Positions 1 through 8,507 of a DNA stretch of 64,000 nucleotides are shown here, in pieces. How positions within the stretch are numbered: position 1 is the first letter of the stretch; every line of letters begins with the position of its first letter. The notes below the pieces were generated by a model. It saw only the letters and a list, made by a program, of their open reading frames with translations. It was not told where the DNA came from and did no database searches. The position numbers and the translations under genes were made by a program. Origin of the DNA: Pelagisphaera sp964404745 (GTDB taxonomy: Bacteria; Verrucomicrobiota; Verrucomicrobiia; Opitutales; Opitutaceae); the NCBI GenBank assembly GCA_964404745.1, contig CAYOLG010000003.1:101888-165887 (forward strand). The letters run 5' to 3'.

Positions 1-426
1 CAAGGCCCCATGCTGTAGCGAAACGTTTTCCGGCAGTTTATGCAAAGTATAGGCCGGCACCGTCCAAGAATGCTGCATGCCGCCCGGGGCATCGATGCCA
101 ATGAATTTCAAGTTCTTGCCCACATGAGCGTGCCCCTTGTCGAAAGGGTGGGCTTCGCCGAACTTCAGCGGCCGCACCGCCACTCGATCGCCAACCGCAA
201 CGGAAGATACGCCTTCGCCTAATTCAGCCACCGTCGCCGATACCTCGTGACCGATGGTTAACGGGGTTCGCACCCGAGCATCCATGTGCCCCTGATAAAT
301 GTGCATGTCGGTCCCGCAAATCCCGCAGTAGCCTACCTCCAAACGAACTTCGTCCTCTCCCGGTCGAACAGGTACGCTTCCCCCCACCTTCACCTGTCCC
401 TTCACTACATAGTTAGCTGCTTTCAT
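1..426 (-). CDS. Zinc-type (MDR) alcohol dehydrogenase, N-terminal part
   Basis: Reads from an ATG at 426 leftwards off the window edge, giving about 142 N-terminal residues. The GroES-like domain is clear: a catalytic-zinc motif GYCGICGTD near residue 35, GHE near residue 60 and the GDRVAV turn. It resembles threonine/sorbitol dehydrogenase-like enzymes that oxidise a secondary alcohol with NAD(P). Oddly, the lobe that normally holds four structural-zinc cysteines is kept in length (GEAHPFDKGHAHVGKNLKF) but has none of the cysteines. The Rossmann domain lies outside the window, so cofactor and substrate cannot be judged. No strong ribosome binding site precedes the start. A tRNA gene on the same strand lies just upstream. 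Confidence 0.8.
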   Translation of the reverse strand, partial: MKAANYVVKGQVKVGGSVPVRPGEDEVRLEVGYCGICGTDMHIYQGHMDARVRTPLTIGHEVSATVAELGEGVSSVAVGDRVAVRPLKFGEAHPFDKGHAHVGKNLKFIGIDAPGGMQHSWTVPAYTLHKLPENVSLQHGAL

Positions 427-441
427 CGCGCATTCAAATCA

Positions 442-528
442 TGGTGCCCAGGGCGGGACTTGAACCCGCACGACCCGAGGGTCAGCGGATTTTAAGTCCG
501 CTGCGTCTACCGATTCCGCCACCTGGGC
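442..528 (-). tRNA. tRNA-Leu (anticodon UAA)
   Basis: The reverse complement folds as a class II tRNA. The 7-bp acceptor stem GCCCAGG/CCTGGGC is followed by discriminator A and an encoded CCA (442-444). The anticodon stem-loop is GCGGACTTAAAATCCGC with anticodon TAA. There is a long variable arm, as in leucine tRNAs, and the T-arm carries GGTTCAAGTCC. Length is 87 nt including CCA. Confidence 0.96.
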
Positions 529-667
529 AGGTTTGGAATGAGGCGAAGCAAAAAGGGGCTAGGTAGGGAATTCAAGACGGAAAACCGAGGCTTGCGATTC
601 GGAATCCGTTTCTCCAGCATTAATTGACCAGCAACCCAATCAATTCTGTCGACGATTCTATCGATAC

Positions 668-1732
668 ATGACTCAAACCTGCAGGCAAAACAAAGAATCT
701 TGCACCAAAGAAAGCGTTCTGGCCGCGGGCTTAATGATCGCCCGCTACCGGGATTCGCTCGATCGCACCTTAGCTCTGCCCGAATGGCAGGATGGTATAG
801 CCGCGCTTGTCGAGGAGTCGGATTTGCCCAGACAACGGCAAGGGATCAGCTCGGTGCGAGCTTTGCTCGCCCTTCCTCTTGAATCCAAACGGGAGCTCGT
901 CGAACGGCTTTTGAAGAATCCACCGGCTCGTCTGAAAGCCGCTTCTGCGCAAACCCTCATGAGAGCTTGGGGCGTCTCAGGATTTTCACTCAAAAACGCT
1001 TTCGTGCCTTCGACAAAGTGGACCGATTTAAAGCAGAGGCTATCGATCCGCCAGGCGACCTCCTACCGATCCTACAAGAACGCTCAGTCTTATCTGTACA
1101 CAGAGTTCGAATACATACCAAAGCAAGCGGCTCGGGAAATGTGCCGAATCCCTAGTCGGCGCGAAGATTGCCAACAGGAGGGCTCACTAGGCCTTCTCCA
1201 GGCTATCGACCGCATCAAGCCCAACATGCCCTTCGCCAGCTATGCCTTTTTATGGGCCCGCCGACGCGTTCGAAACTACCTGATGACCAGCCATCTTCCT
1301 GTTACCGCTCCCGTGAATCTGGTCTCGAAGCTCTCGATAGCCGATTCCCGATCAGCCGAATCTGCTACGGCACACCCGCTTTTGGCCCAAAGCGTCGCTT
1401 GCCTTCAACAGCCCTATATCGAATTTGCCGATGACTTGGAGACGGAATCATGGAGGCTCGAAGACGATGCCCAAGGCGCTGATTCACCGTTGACGACTGC
1501 AATCAAAAGCGACCTGTCCGCGGCTGTTCGTTTGGCTCTCAATCAACTGACCCCTAAACAGCGGGAAGTACTCGCCCTTCGATTTGGCATTCTCAATCGC
1601 GAGGCGATTGAAACTTTGCAAGGCATAGCGACAGCAACGGGCATATCCCGTCAGCAAGTGACGCGGAGAGAACAGCGAGCCCTGGCCCAACTCGAGCGTA
1701 TATTCTCACCTCTCCGGCATGAGTTGGCCTAA
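668..1732 (+). CDS. Sigma-70-family-like protein
   Basis: A 354-residue protein. Residues about 170-215 resemble sigma region 2 (GSLGLLQAIDRI, then FASYAFLWARRRVRNYL). Residues about 295-345 are a region 4-type helix-turn-helix (LTPKQREVLALRFG, then TGISRQQVTRREQRAL). The first about 160 residues match nothing I recognise, and region 2 is shorter and less canonical than in RpoD or RpoH, so it may be a divergent alternative sigma factor. It lies 35 bp ahead of the nadD-rsfS fusion on the same strand, so co-transcription is likely. The role in RNA polymerase binding is family knowledge; the regulon is unknown. Confidence 0.7.
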   Translation: MTQTCRQNKESCTKESVLAAGLMIARYRDSLDRTLALPEWQDGIAALVEESDLPRQRQGISSVRALLALPLESKRELVERLLKNPPARLKAASAQTLMRAWGVSGFSLKNAFVPSTKWTDLKQRLSIRQATSYRSYKNAQSYLYTEFEYIPKQAAREMCRIPSRREDCQQEGSLGLLQAIDRIKPNMPFASYAFLWARRRVRNYLMTSHLPVTAPVNLVSKLSIADSRSAESATAHPLLAQSVACLQQPYIEFADDLETESWRLEDDAQGADSPLTTAIKSDLSAAVRLALNQLTPKQREVLALRFGILNREAIETLQGIATATGISRQQVTRREQRALAQLERIFSPLRHELA

Positions 1733-1767
1733 GCATCGACTTAAAAGGCGCGATTCGCTGTTATAGG

Positions 1768-2763
1768 ATGGAGACGGATACCCAATCTAGGATTGGTCTT
1801 TTTGGGGGTAGTTTCGATCCTGTCCACAATGGGCATCTCACCATAGCCCAAGAGTCCTTGCGGCAATTTGGGCTGGACCGCGTTCTGTTTATTCCATCAG
1901 CCCAATCTCCACTCAAGGAGCATTCCCCTCACGCTAGTGACACGGAACGCCTGGATATGCTAGAACTAGCCATAGGCTCCGAGGAGCGATTCGAACTATG
2001 CTTGGACGAGATCGAACGCGGCGGTATCAGCTATTCCTATGCGACAGCGGCTACCGTCCAGAAACGCTTTCCCGAAGCACGCCTCTTTTGGATAATTGGC
2101 GGCGACCAGGCGGGCCAACTCGACCAATGGAGAAACATAGATTCCCTGGCAAAGATAGTTGAATTCATATGCCTCAGGCGCGATGGGGAAGAGCCTTCGA
2201 ACCTCTCGCTAGCTAGGGAAGTTCGTCTTCATATGTTGGAGCTTCCACTGATAGAAACGAGCTCTACTCAGATTCGGCAAAGCCTAGAAAACGGCCCCAA
2301 TGCGAATCCTCTCTTGCCAGAGCCGGTCTTCGAATACATCAAATCCGAAAATCTTTATGCGAAACCTATGACTGCGGATCCACAGCTTACTGAACAAGAC
2401 CGGCGCCTCCTGGAGGTTTGCTGCCAAGCTATAGACGATACCAAGGGAGAAGATATCGTCATACTCGATGTAAGCAAGCAGTCGTCTATCACCAATTTCC
2501 TGATACTCGCCACCGCCAATTCAGAACCCCATCTACGGGCACTCAAGCGCGACCTAGACCAAGCTTTGAAAGACCACAATGTCAGCGTGCTGGGAGTGGA
2601 TGAGAGCGAGGATAGCGGCTGGTCCGTAATGGATGCTTTCGATGTGATGATCCATCTGTTCACGCCTGAAATGCGGGCCAACTACGATCTTGAATCGCTG
2701 TGGAAGGATGCCCGGCGAATCGAGGCCGAGTCTCTTTTGGCCAGGGCTGAGCATTCTGCTTAG
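1768..2763 (+). CDS. nadD: NadD-RsfS fusion: nicotinate-nucleotide adenylyltransferase plus ribosomal silencing factor
   Basis: 331 residues in two complete domains. Residues 9-190 are NadD, which adenylates nicotinate mononucleotide in NAD synthesis: GGSFDPVHNGH at 13-23 is the nucleotidyltransferase HxGH region, and SSTQIR near 170 is the family's second signature. Residues about 211-320 are RsfS/DUF143, which binds ribosomal protein uL14 and blocks subunit joining in starved cells; DVSKQSSITNFLILATA and GWSVMDAFDVMIHLF are typical. Many bacteria have nadD and rsfS as neighbours; here no stop separates them and a short linker (KSENLYAKPMTADPQ) joins them. The ATG follows TTATAGG closely. 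The two domains together equal the usual separate lengths. Confidence 0.93.
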   Translation: METDTQSRIGLFGGSFDPVHNGHLTIAQESLRQFGLDRVLFIPSAQSPLKEHSPHASDTERLDMLELAIGSEERFELCLDEIERGGISYSYATAATVQKRFPEARLFWIIGGDQAGQLDQWRNIDSLAKIVEFICLRRDGEEPSNLSLAREVRLHMLELPLIETSSTQIRQSLENGPNANPLLPEPVFEYIKSENLYAKPMTADPQLTEQDRRLLEVCCQAIDDTKGEDIVILDVSKQSSITNFLILATANSEPHLRALKRDLDQALKDHNVSVLGVDESEDSGWSVMDAFDVMIHLFTPEMRANYDLESLWKDARRIEAESLLARAEHSA

Positions 2764-2791
2764 GGAGCGTGAGGCCGCGAAAGGGCGGATT

Positions 2792-2926
2792 GGCGTTAAC
2801 TTAACTAAGATAAGCTGGCTAGCTGCTGCAGGAAGCTCGCTTGCGAGCGATAATTCCGCAGGAAAAGCCCCAGTTGATTCACTCGCGAGCGAGCTTCCTA
2901 CAATACAAACGACTTAAGTTGACGCC
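2792..2926. repeat. MITE-like palindromic repeat, family 1 copy A
   Basis: An approximately 135-bp element between nadD-rsfS and the DUF481 gene. Outer ends are inverted (GGCGTTAACTT at the left, AAGTTGACGCC at the right). An inner inverted pair is GGAAGCTCGCTTGCGAGCGA near 2831 and TCGCGAGCGAGCTTCC near 2883. The same architecture recurs at 31182-31317, and a single inner arm is at 24760-24780. No coding capacity. Confidence 0.8.
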
Positions 2927-2973
2927 GATGCCCAGAGCCCGGGAGGCTCCTGCAATGGATTGTTCGACACGCT

Positions 2974-4017
2974 CTAAAAATCGATCCCCAAAGAACTGAC
3001 GACGCGCTGATCTTCCCGTCGATCTTCAGGAAGAGACCTATCGTATTCAAGTTGATACCTGAGCGACAGGTGAAGGGCCTCATTCACTTTACTGGTCATT
3101 CCCATCCGGAACTCATACTCGTATTCTTCGTCGTTGTCCGGAGGCACTTCCAACTTGAACTCCTGGGTCAACCGGAGGCGGTTGCTCACCCTGTAATCTA
3201 CATCCTGAAATAGATCTACTAGGTAGGACGTTTCCCCTGACTCAGTTGCAGTATCCCGGTACCGACTACTCATACCCATGCCCGTCGATACTTTTAGAGC
3301 CCTTTGATTGAGGAGACGGTAGCCAACGCCAAGCGTCTGTTCTAAGTTGAGATCGATCTCCTTGATCCTATCAGAACTGTACTCTGTAACCGACTGGTAG
3401 AACACGCCTGGCGAGATGTCGTGTCGCCATCTGAAATCGGAGTTGGTTCGGTCTGTAGTTTTTTCCTGATTGCTTTCGCCGTAATAGCGTCGGAATAGCC
3501 AACGAAAATCATTACTTTGGATTTTCTGATGCATACTGTAGAGCCCGTTGAAATCTACTTTGTCACGCCGCCCATTCTGGGAACTCATTCCGAACTCAAT
3601 TTGCTGCGTCCAAGCATCTAGATCTATCAGGTCCACGAATCGATTAATCCGAGTTGCCTGAATGGCGCGATCCAGTCTGCCGGGCTGTCTGGCGGGAGAG
3701 CCTGACTCGCTATCCGTGGGTGTGGGGCTTTGGGCGGGAGCCGCTTCAGCAACCGCAGATTTCTTCGCCTGCGGCTCGCTAGCGATCGGCGCGGGCTCGG
3801 GACGCTCAATCATACGAACGTCTCCGGTAGCCATGCTTAGCTTTCCCAGCACAGCGTGCTTTAGGACGATCGTCTCTCCCTCGCTGATCAATTGGCCATT
3901 TAGACGGTCTCCATTTGTCAAGACGACCTCTACCTCTTGGATTTGCCCACTTACCTGGCCTGTCAGAAAGACCAGCCCAATCGAAATCGCAATACATCCT
4001 CTTCTCCAAATGCCCAT
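2974..4017 (-). CDS. DUF481 outer-membrane protein
   Basis: 347 residues beginning with a signal peptide (MGIWRRGCIAISIGLVFLTG, cleavage near residue 25). A short N-terminal domain (VVLTNGDRLNGQLISEGETI) resembles repeats seen in envelope proteins. A Pro/Ala/Ser-rich linker (about 70-110) is followed by a C-terminal DUF481 beta-barrel domain with alternating strands (WLFRRYYGESN, ISPGVFYQSVTEYSS, LRLTQEFKLEVP). The chain ends in ...SSLGIDF, a C-terminal Phe typical of Bam-inserted outer-membrane proteins. DUF481 members are called salt-induced outer-membrane proteins; the substrate is unknown. The gene is single and divergent from the pilin gene. Confidence 0.82.
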   Translation of the reverse strand: MGIWRRGCIAISIGLVFLTGQVSGQIQEVEVVLTNGDRLNGQLISEGETIVLKHAVLGKLSMATGDVRMIERPEPAPIASEPQAKKSAVAEAAPAQSPTPTDSESGSPARQPGRLDRAIQATRINRFVDLIDLDAWTQQIEFGMSSQNGRRDKVDFNGLYSMHQKIQSNDFRWLFRRYYGESNQEKTTDRTNSDFRWRHDISPGVFYQSVTEYSSDRIKEIDLNLEQTLGVGYRLLNQRALKVSTGMGMSSRYRDTATESGETSYLVDLFQDVDYRVSNRLRLTQEFKLEVPPDNDEEYEYEFRMGMTSKVNEALHLSLRYQLEYDRSLPEDRREDQRVVSSLGIDF

Positions 4018-4254
4018 GTCTACTTTAAATTGCCGCCAAAGCCCGGAAATCCCTTAGCCCGTTGAGGAAACTACTCAATAGATCAACCCTTTTAAACGGT
4101 TTGTTTCAAAAAAGCTGCCAGCTCCCCGTATTTACACTTCGTTGACAGCAAATCCCGAATACGCGGCTAAAGGGATTCAAGAAGGCGACCGTTTGGGAGG
4201 ACTATAGTGTCCTGTTTCTCATTCAAAATTAAACATAGAGTAGGAATCAATATT

Positions 4255-4635
4255 ATGTATAAACAAACATCTAAGAACGGTTTTACCCTCGTTGAAATCA
4301 TGATCGTAGTTGTCATCATCGGCCTCTTGGCTGCTATGGCGATCCCCGCCTTCCAGCGCGTACGTCTGAACTCTCGCCAATCCGCGATGGACAATGACGC
4401 TCGTCAGTTGGCCTCCGCTGCTCAGCAGTACATGCTGGAAAACAGCACGACCTCCGCAACGATCGCCTACACATCAGCTACCGGTGTTATCGGCTCTCCT
4501 CTGAATGTTTATGTGAAGCAAATCGGATCCGACTACACGGTCACCGGTTCGATTACTGTTGATGGCACATTCTCGGTTCAGCATGCTCAAGTTGGTACCC
4601 AAACCTATAACGCAGAAGGTCAGCGACAAAACTAA
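4255..4635 (+). CDS. Type IV pilin-like protein
   Basis: The 126-residue prepilin starts at the ATG at 4255 after TAGGAAT; upstream in-frame starts would lengthen the leader abnormally. The class III signal is exact: leader MYKQTSKNG, then FTLVEIMIVVVIIGLLAAMA with Glu at position 5 of the mature protein. The first helix is hydrophobic and the rest is a small Thr/Ser/Gly-rich globular domain without the usual disulfide pair. It would be processed by a prepilin peptidase such as the one encoded at 55795 and assembled into a type IV pilus or pseudopilus. It stands alone with its own terminator, which suits a highly expressed major pilin. Confidence 0.92.
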   Translation: MYKQTSKNGFTLVEIMIVVVIIGLLAAMAIPAFQRVRLNSRQSAMDNDARQLASAAQQYMLENSTTSATIAYTSATGVIGSPLNVYVKQIGSDYTVTGSITVDGTFSVQHAQVGTQTYNAEGQRQN

Positions 4636-4690
4636 GAGCGTGACCGAAGGTATATACGTTCGGTCACAAGCCTAGTTTAATAGATTTCAA

Positions 4691-4725
4691 GAGCCTTGCC
4701 TTCACCGGCAAGGCTCTTTTCTTTC
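4691..4725 (+). terminator. Rho-independent terminator of pilin gene
   Basis: Perfect 10-bp stem GAGCCTTGCC/GGCAAGGCTC with loop TTCACC, followed by TTTTCTTT, 55 bp after the pilin stop. Confidence 0.9.
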
Positions 4726-4762
4726 CCACTCATCCCCTCACTTCATACCAACTATTCGAGAT

Positions 4763-6601
4763 ATGCAACGACTCCAATGGGCCCTATTCGCGGCTTTCGC
4801 TATTGTCTCTGTCATACTGGGCTTCTTTATTTACGAACCCTTCGAGGCCGGAAGGAAATTTAGCAAGATCGCCTATTGGAATATCGGGGCCTGCTTTGGA
4901 TGGTTCTGCTTCCAAATAGCAAGAACCTACGGGAAAGATCTCTATCGATGGTCGCGAACGCCGGCTAATCGAATCGTAATTGTGATAGCTGTCGTCGCGG
5001 CGGCGTTTCTGTATACGCGAGAAGGTGGCGGGTTCAAAATCACCTTCGATGAGCACACGATTTCCAATGTTGCTAAAAGCCTGCATCTGGATAGGGACGC
5101 TGTATTGAGAGAATCAACACTGCCTGGTGTCGATAGGCTGTCCAATATCGATAAGCGCCCCGTTCTGTTTCCATTCTTGGTAGCCACAGCCCACGACATA
5201 TTCGGCTTCGCAGTTTCCAACGCTTTCTACATCAACGGCATTCTAACTGCAGTTTTTCTCATACTACTTTATGCATGCTGCAATCGCCTATACGATGAGC
5301 GAGCTGGATGGATATCATTGGCCTTGGCCTGCAGCACTCCGATCATCAGCCAAAATTCTAGCGGCGCTGGACTAGAGATGATAAATTTGGTTGGCATATT
5401 CACCTGCCTACTCTTGGCCATTCGATATACAGAGAAACCCGAATCGCTCGATCGATTCTCTAGCCTCATAATTTGCGTCACCTTATTTTCGCACGCCCGC
5501 TATGAGTCCCCGTTTCTGCTGGTTCCGGTACTCATCATAATAGCAGTTAACTGGCTGCATCTTCGCAAGATGCAAATATCCTGGTCTGCATTAGCAGCCC
5601 CGCTATTCTTTACCCCTATAGCCTGGCAGCATGTTTACGTCAATTCTCAGGACACCTTCAAGCAATTGAGAAACGAATCGGATGCGTTTTTCAGTCTTGG
5701 ATACATGAACGATAATCTCGGCCACGCCGCCAATTTTTTCTTTGTTCCAGACCGATTTGCCGCTACAGCTCCTCTCGTCTCGGTTATTGGAATCGCCAGT
5801 TTGGTTACGCTCGCCGCACTAATTGCAACTCGAGGGAAGAATTGGGCGAAGAGCAATAGAATCCTCATCACGGGATACGTATTCGGGTTCTCTTTACTGG
5901 CCGAATTTCTGTTGATCCTAGGTTTCTCCTATGGCCAACTCGACAATCCTATAGTAACCCGACTCGGGATGCCTTTTATATCGCTGATAATCCTGTCCTC
6001 AGGAATTACTCTCAGCCTTCTAGTTGGAATCAAGCCTCAGGTACGATTCGTTGCCTATTTCCTTGTTGCCGCCTGTTTTCTTTTTGCGATACCAAAGTAT
6101 TCAAATCATTTGTACACTAGTAACAATATGCTTCTCAAGCGGATCGATTGGGTCATAGATCGCCATGAAAAGCTGCCCAAGGGCAACTATTTATATATTA
6201 GCTATCTATCTCAAGAATTTGAGCTCAGGAGCGTCGGAAACATGAATGTCAAGCGGGCTTTAACCAACCCAAGCGCCATCGCCATGCATAAATCCATGAA
6301 TACGTATGACGACATTTTCGTTATCCAGGCGCTCGGGCAAAGCTTTGATGATGGCGTGCCCGAGACCTTCTATCTGCCTGGCAATGATTTGGGTCCATGG
6401 TTCGAGCTGGAAACGATCGATGAAGTTTCGATGCTACCAATGAACATCACTCGCCTCAGCCGGGTGACCAACATTCAGCCTTCGATCGAGGGACTGGAAA
6501 ATGAGGAGGAGCTTCGCAACAAGCTCTTGGACACAAAGCTCGAGCTAATCCATAACATCAGCCAAGAAAGCTACGATGTCTGGTTTAAGTCTCTTCCATA
6601 G
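4763..6601 (+). CDS. Multi-pass membrane protein, GT-C/PMT-like glycosyltransferase family
   Basis: 612 residues with about ten to twelve hydrophobic segments in the first 440 residues and a soluble C-terminal part. The segment NIDKRPVLFPFLVATAHDIFG after the second predicted loop, and the general plan of short loops then a large C-terminal domain, resemble ArnT/PMT-type transferases that move sugars from polyprenyl phosphate to a periplasmic acceptor. I see no decisive catalytic motif. It follows the pilin gene after its terminator, so a role in pilin or envelope glycosylation is possible but unproven. Confidence 0.6.
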   Translation: MQRLQWALFAAFAIVSVILGFFIYEPFEAGRKFSKIAYWNIGACFGWFCFQIARTYGKDLYRWSRTPANRIVIVIAVVAAAFLYTREGGGFKITFDEHTISNVAKSLHLDRDAVLRESTLPGVDRLSNIDKRPVLFPFLVATAHDIFGFAVSNAFYINGILTAVFLILLYACCNRLYDERAGWISLALACSTPIISQNSSGAGLEMINLVGIFTCLLLAIRYTEKPESLDRFSSLIICVTLFSHARYESPFLLVPVLIIIAVNWLHLRKMQISWSALAAPLFFTPIAWQHVYVNSQDTFKQLRNESDAFFSLGYMNDNLGHAANFFFVPDRFAATAPLVSVIGIASLVTLAALIATRGKNWAKSNRILITGYVFGFSLLAEFLLILGFSYGQLDNPIVTRLGMPFISLIILSSGITLSLLVGIKPQVRFVAYFLVAACFLFAIPKYSNHLYTSNNMLLKRIDWVIDRHEKLPKGNYLYISYLSQEFELRSVGNMNVKRALTNPSAIAMHKSMNTYDDIFVIQALGQSFDDGVPETFYLPGNDLGPWFELETIDEVSMLPMNITRLSRVTNIQPSIEGLENEEELRNKLLDTKLELIHNISQESYDVWFKSLP

Positions 6602-6672
6602 ACCTCGACCGATTGCACAATCGTTTTTAATCTTTGGATAGCAGACTTCTTCCAAGTTTGCAGACCTGGATC

Positions 6673-7494
6673 TCATGAATCGACAGTCGATTGTTTGCAG
6701 CCCGCTTTCCGCCCAACGACGAGCAAGTTTTTGCCGATCGCGGGGGCCCACTTTCCTTCTAGAAATCGGGTAACCGGAATAACGAGCTTATCATAAGCCG
6801 AGACGTTACCGCTGTTCAGAGTCTTGTTGAACATGACCATCAGCAGGTACCAGGGCATAATACCGGCCATATCAAAGTACTTGGCTTCCTGAATTTCGAA
6901 ACCTTGATCCTCCAATAGGGATGCTAGGCTCTGCTTTCGGTAGCGACGAAAGTGACCCAGTTGGTTATCAAATTCACTGTACAGCCATTCCAAAGCAGGA
7001 ACGAGAATAGCCAAGTGTCCACCCGGCTTCAAGGCCTCGTAGGCGATCCCCACTTCTTCACGGTCGCGTTCGACGTGCTCGAGAACGTTCACGTACACAG
7101 CCGAATCGAATCGCTCCCTATTCTCATCAAGCTTTTCGCCAAAATAGGATTGAATGGTTTCCGCGCCCTCCCGATCACGATGGCGATCCTCGAGAATGGG
7201 ATACATGTTGTTGGAGGGCTCAAAGCAAGAAACGCGTTTAGCGCCCCGCTCGAGGATAAGTTCGGTAAAATCGCCACTTCCAGCTCCTACTTCCGCTACC
7301 TCTTCGCCTAAATAAGGAGCGAATTCATCCGCGATCCACTCGTGATAATTGCGTGCGAACGACATCGCTTCCAAATCACGGCCGAAATATGTTAGCTCAG
7401 CTGTATTAGCCATCGTAGCGTTAGAGAATGGTCTCGAGAAGGCTCTCTTTTGCTGATCGGCAATTTCCGCGCGGGTCTTAGGCGAATTTCGCAT
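6673..7494 (-). CDS. Class I SAM-dependent methyltransferase
   Basis: 273 residues. The ATG at 7494 has AGGA six bases upstream, which supports this start over the Met at residue 28. Motif I is VAEVGAGSGDF (about 65-75), followed by the acidic residue ending the second strand (CFEPSNN). Further on are YVNVLEHVERD and ALKPGGHLAILVP, the usual motifs of small-molecule or sugar methyltransferases (Methyltransf_11/23 type). Convergent with the GT-C-like gene and followed upstream by another methyltransferase on the same strand. Substrate unknown; a glycan or lipid is plausible from context. Confidence 0.85.
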   Translation of the reverse strand: MRNSPKTRAEIADQQKRAFSRPFSNATMANTAELTYFGRDLEAMSFARNYHEWIADEFAPYLGEEVAEVGAGSGDFTELILERGAKRVSCFEPSNNMYPILEDRHRDREGAETIQSYFGEKLDENRERFDSAVYVNVLEHVERDREEVGIAYEALKPGGHLAILVPALEWLYSEFDNQLGHFRRYRKQSLASLLEDQGFEIQEAKYFDMAGIMPWYLLMVMFNKTLNSGNVSAYDKLVIPVTRFLEGKWAPAIGKNLLVVGRKAGCKQSTVDS

Positions 7495-7557
7495 AAATTC
7501 CTAAAACTTATCGGTATCGCGCTCTATCTCTATACCTACCCACTAAAATGAAGGCCC

Positions 7558-8385
7558 TCAAACCCTACCATCAGGCCTTACCGCTACGAACACGTTCGTT
7601 TCAGCCTCAGGGTTGGGCTCCGCAAACTCGAAATCCCCGTATAGCGAGAGCTGATCATCAAAGCCCGCCTTTCTGAACATCTTTTCCATGAGATCCTTCG
7701 ATCTCCAGCGCAGAGCCATCTCACGATCCTGCTGATCAATAATCTGCCCGTTTTGGCCCAATAATTGGAATCGGTTCTGTAGTTGGAGAATTTGGGCTTT
7801 TCGATCGATTGTCCATCCCTGGAAAGCCCTTACCCGCTCTTGCGTTTCCACAGATTCCGATTCGCTTCGAAAAGCCAAGCCTTCACCTTCTTGACCACTG
7901 TCGAGAAACTCCCACGGGTAATAGGTCGAGATGATAAGCTGCCCTCCCGGGTTCAAGTGCCGAAAACAACACTGGAGACAGCTCTCTAGATCTTCATCTT
8001 CGGTTAGGAGCTGGATCGTGAAGCCTGGTATTAGGATCGAGGCAAAGGATCCCGTCAGATCGAACGAGCGCATATCCCCTTGGATAAGCTCAGCGTTAAG
8101 CCCCTTGGCAGACAGCTTTTCTCGGCATTGTCGCAACATATCCGAAGAAGCATCCAATCCAGCCACGTCGATCCCCTGCTCCTTCAATCCGATAAGAATT
8201 CGGCCCGTTCCACACCCAATATCAAGAACCGGCCCCGGACAGCTCTCAAGCAAGAGGCGATAAAAGCTAAAGTCCTCAAACCGGGAGAGTTCGTCTACCT
8301 CGTCGTAGAAAATGGCTTCTAGGCCTGTGTATAGATAGGGCTGATCCAATAAGGCAAATGCTGTGCCTCCAATGGCTCGGATCAA
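7558..8385 (-). CDS. Class I SAM-dependent methyltransferase
   Basis: 275 residues. SAM-binding motif VLDIGCGTGRIL near residue 55 and acidic GLDASSDML after it; LIQGDMRSFDL and HLNPGGQLIISTYYP complete the fold. The C-terminal half (RNRFQLLGQNGQII, then MALRWRSKDLMEKMFRKAGF) resembles Methyltransf_25/11 proteins of unknown substrate. It lies 63 bp upstream of the other methyltransferase gene in the same direction, so the two may be co-transcribed although they are not close paralogues. Confidence 0.85.
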   Translation of the reverse strand: MIRAIGGTAFALLDQPYLYTGLEAIFYDEVDELSRFEDFSFYRLLLESCPGPVLDIGCGTGRILIGLKEQGIDVAGLDASSDMLRQCREKLSAKGLNAELIQGDMRSFDLTGSFASILIPGFTIQLLTEDEDLESCLQCCFRHLNPGGQLIISTYYPWEFLDSGQEGEGLAFRSESESVETQERVRAFQGWTIDRKAQILQLQNRFQLLGQNGQIIDQQDREMALRWRSKDLMEKMFRKAGFDDQLSLYGDFEFAEPNPEAETNVFVAVRPDGRV

Positions 8386-8507
8386 ACAGATATTCAGTGG
8401 CGATGGGCCAAGCCATGAGGTCTACCGATTGAGAATCAGACCAAGCTTCAAAGGACTGTTGACCCTCAAGAAAATCCCTCCTCCAGCCGATCTATAAACA
8501 CACCTCT

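Noticed and set aside
4142..4170. TTGACA with a possible -10 before the pilin gene
   Set aside because: The -10 at 17-bp spacing reads GGCTAA, too poor to call a promoter.
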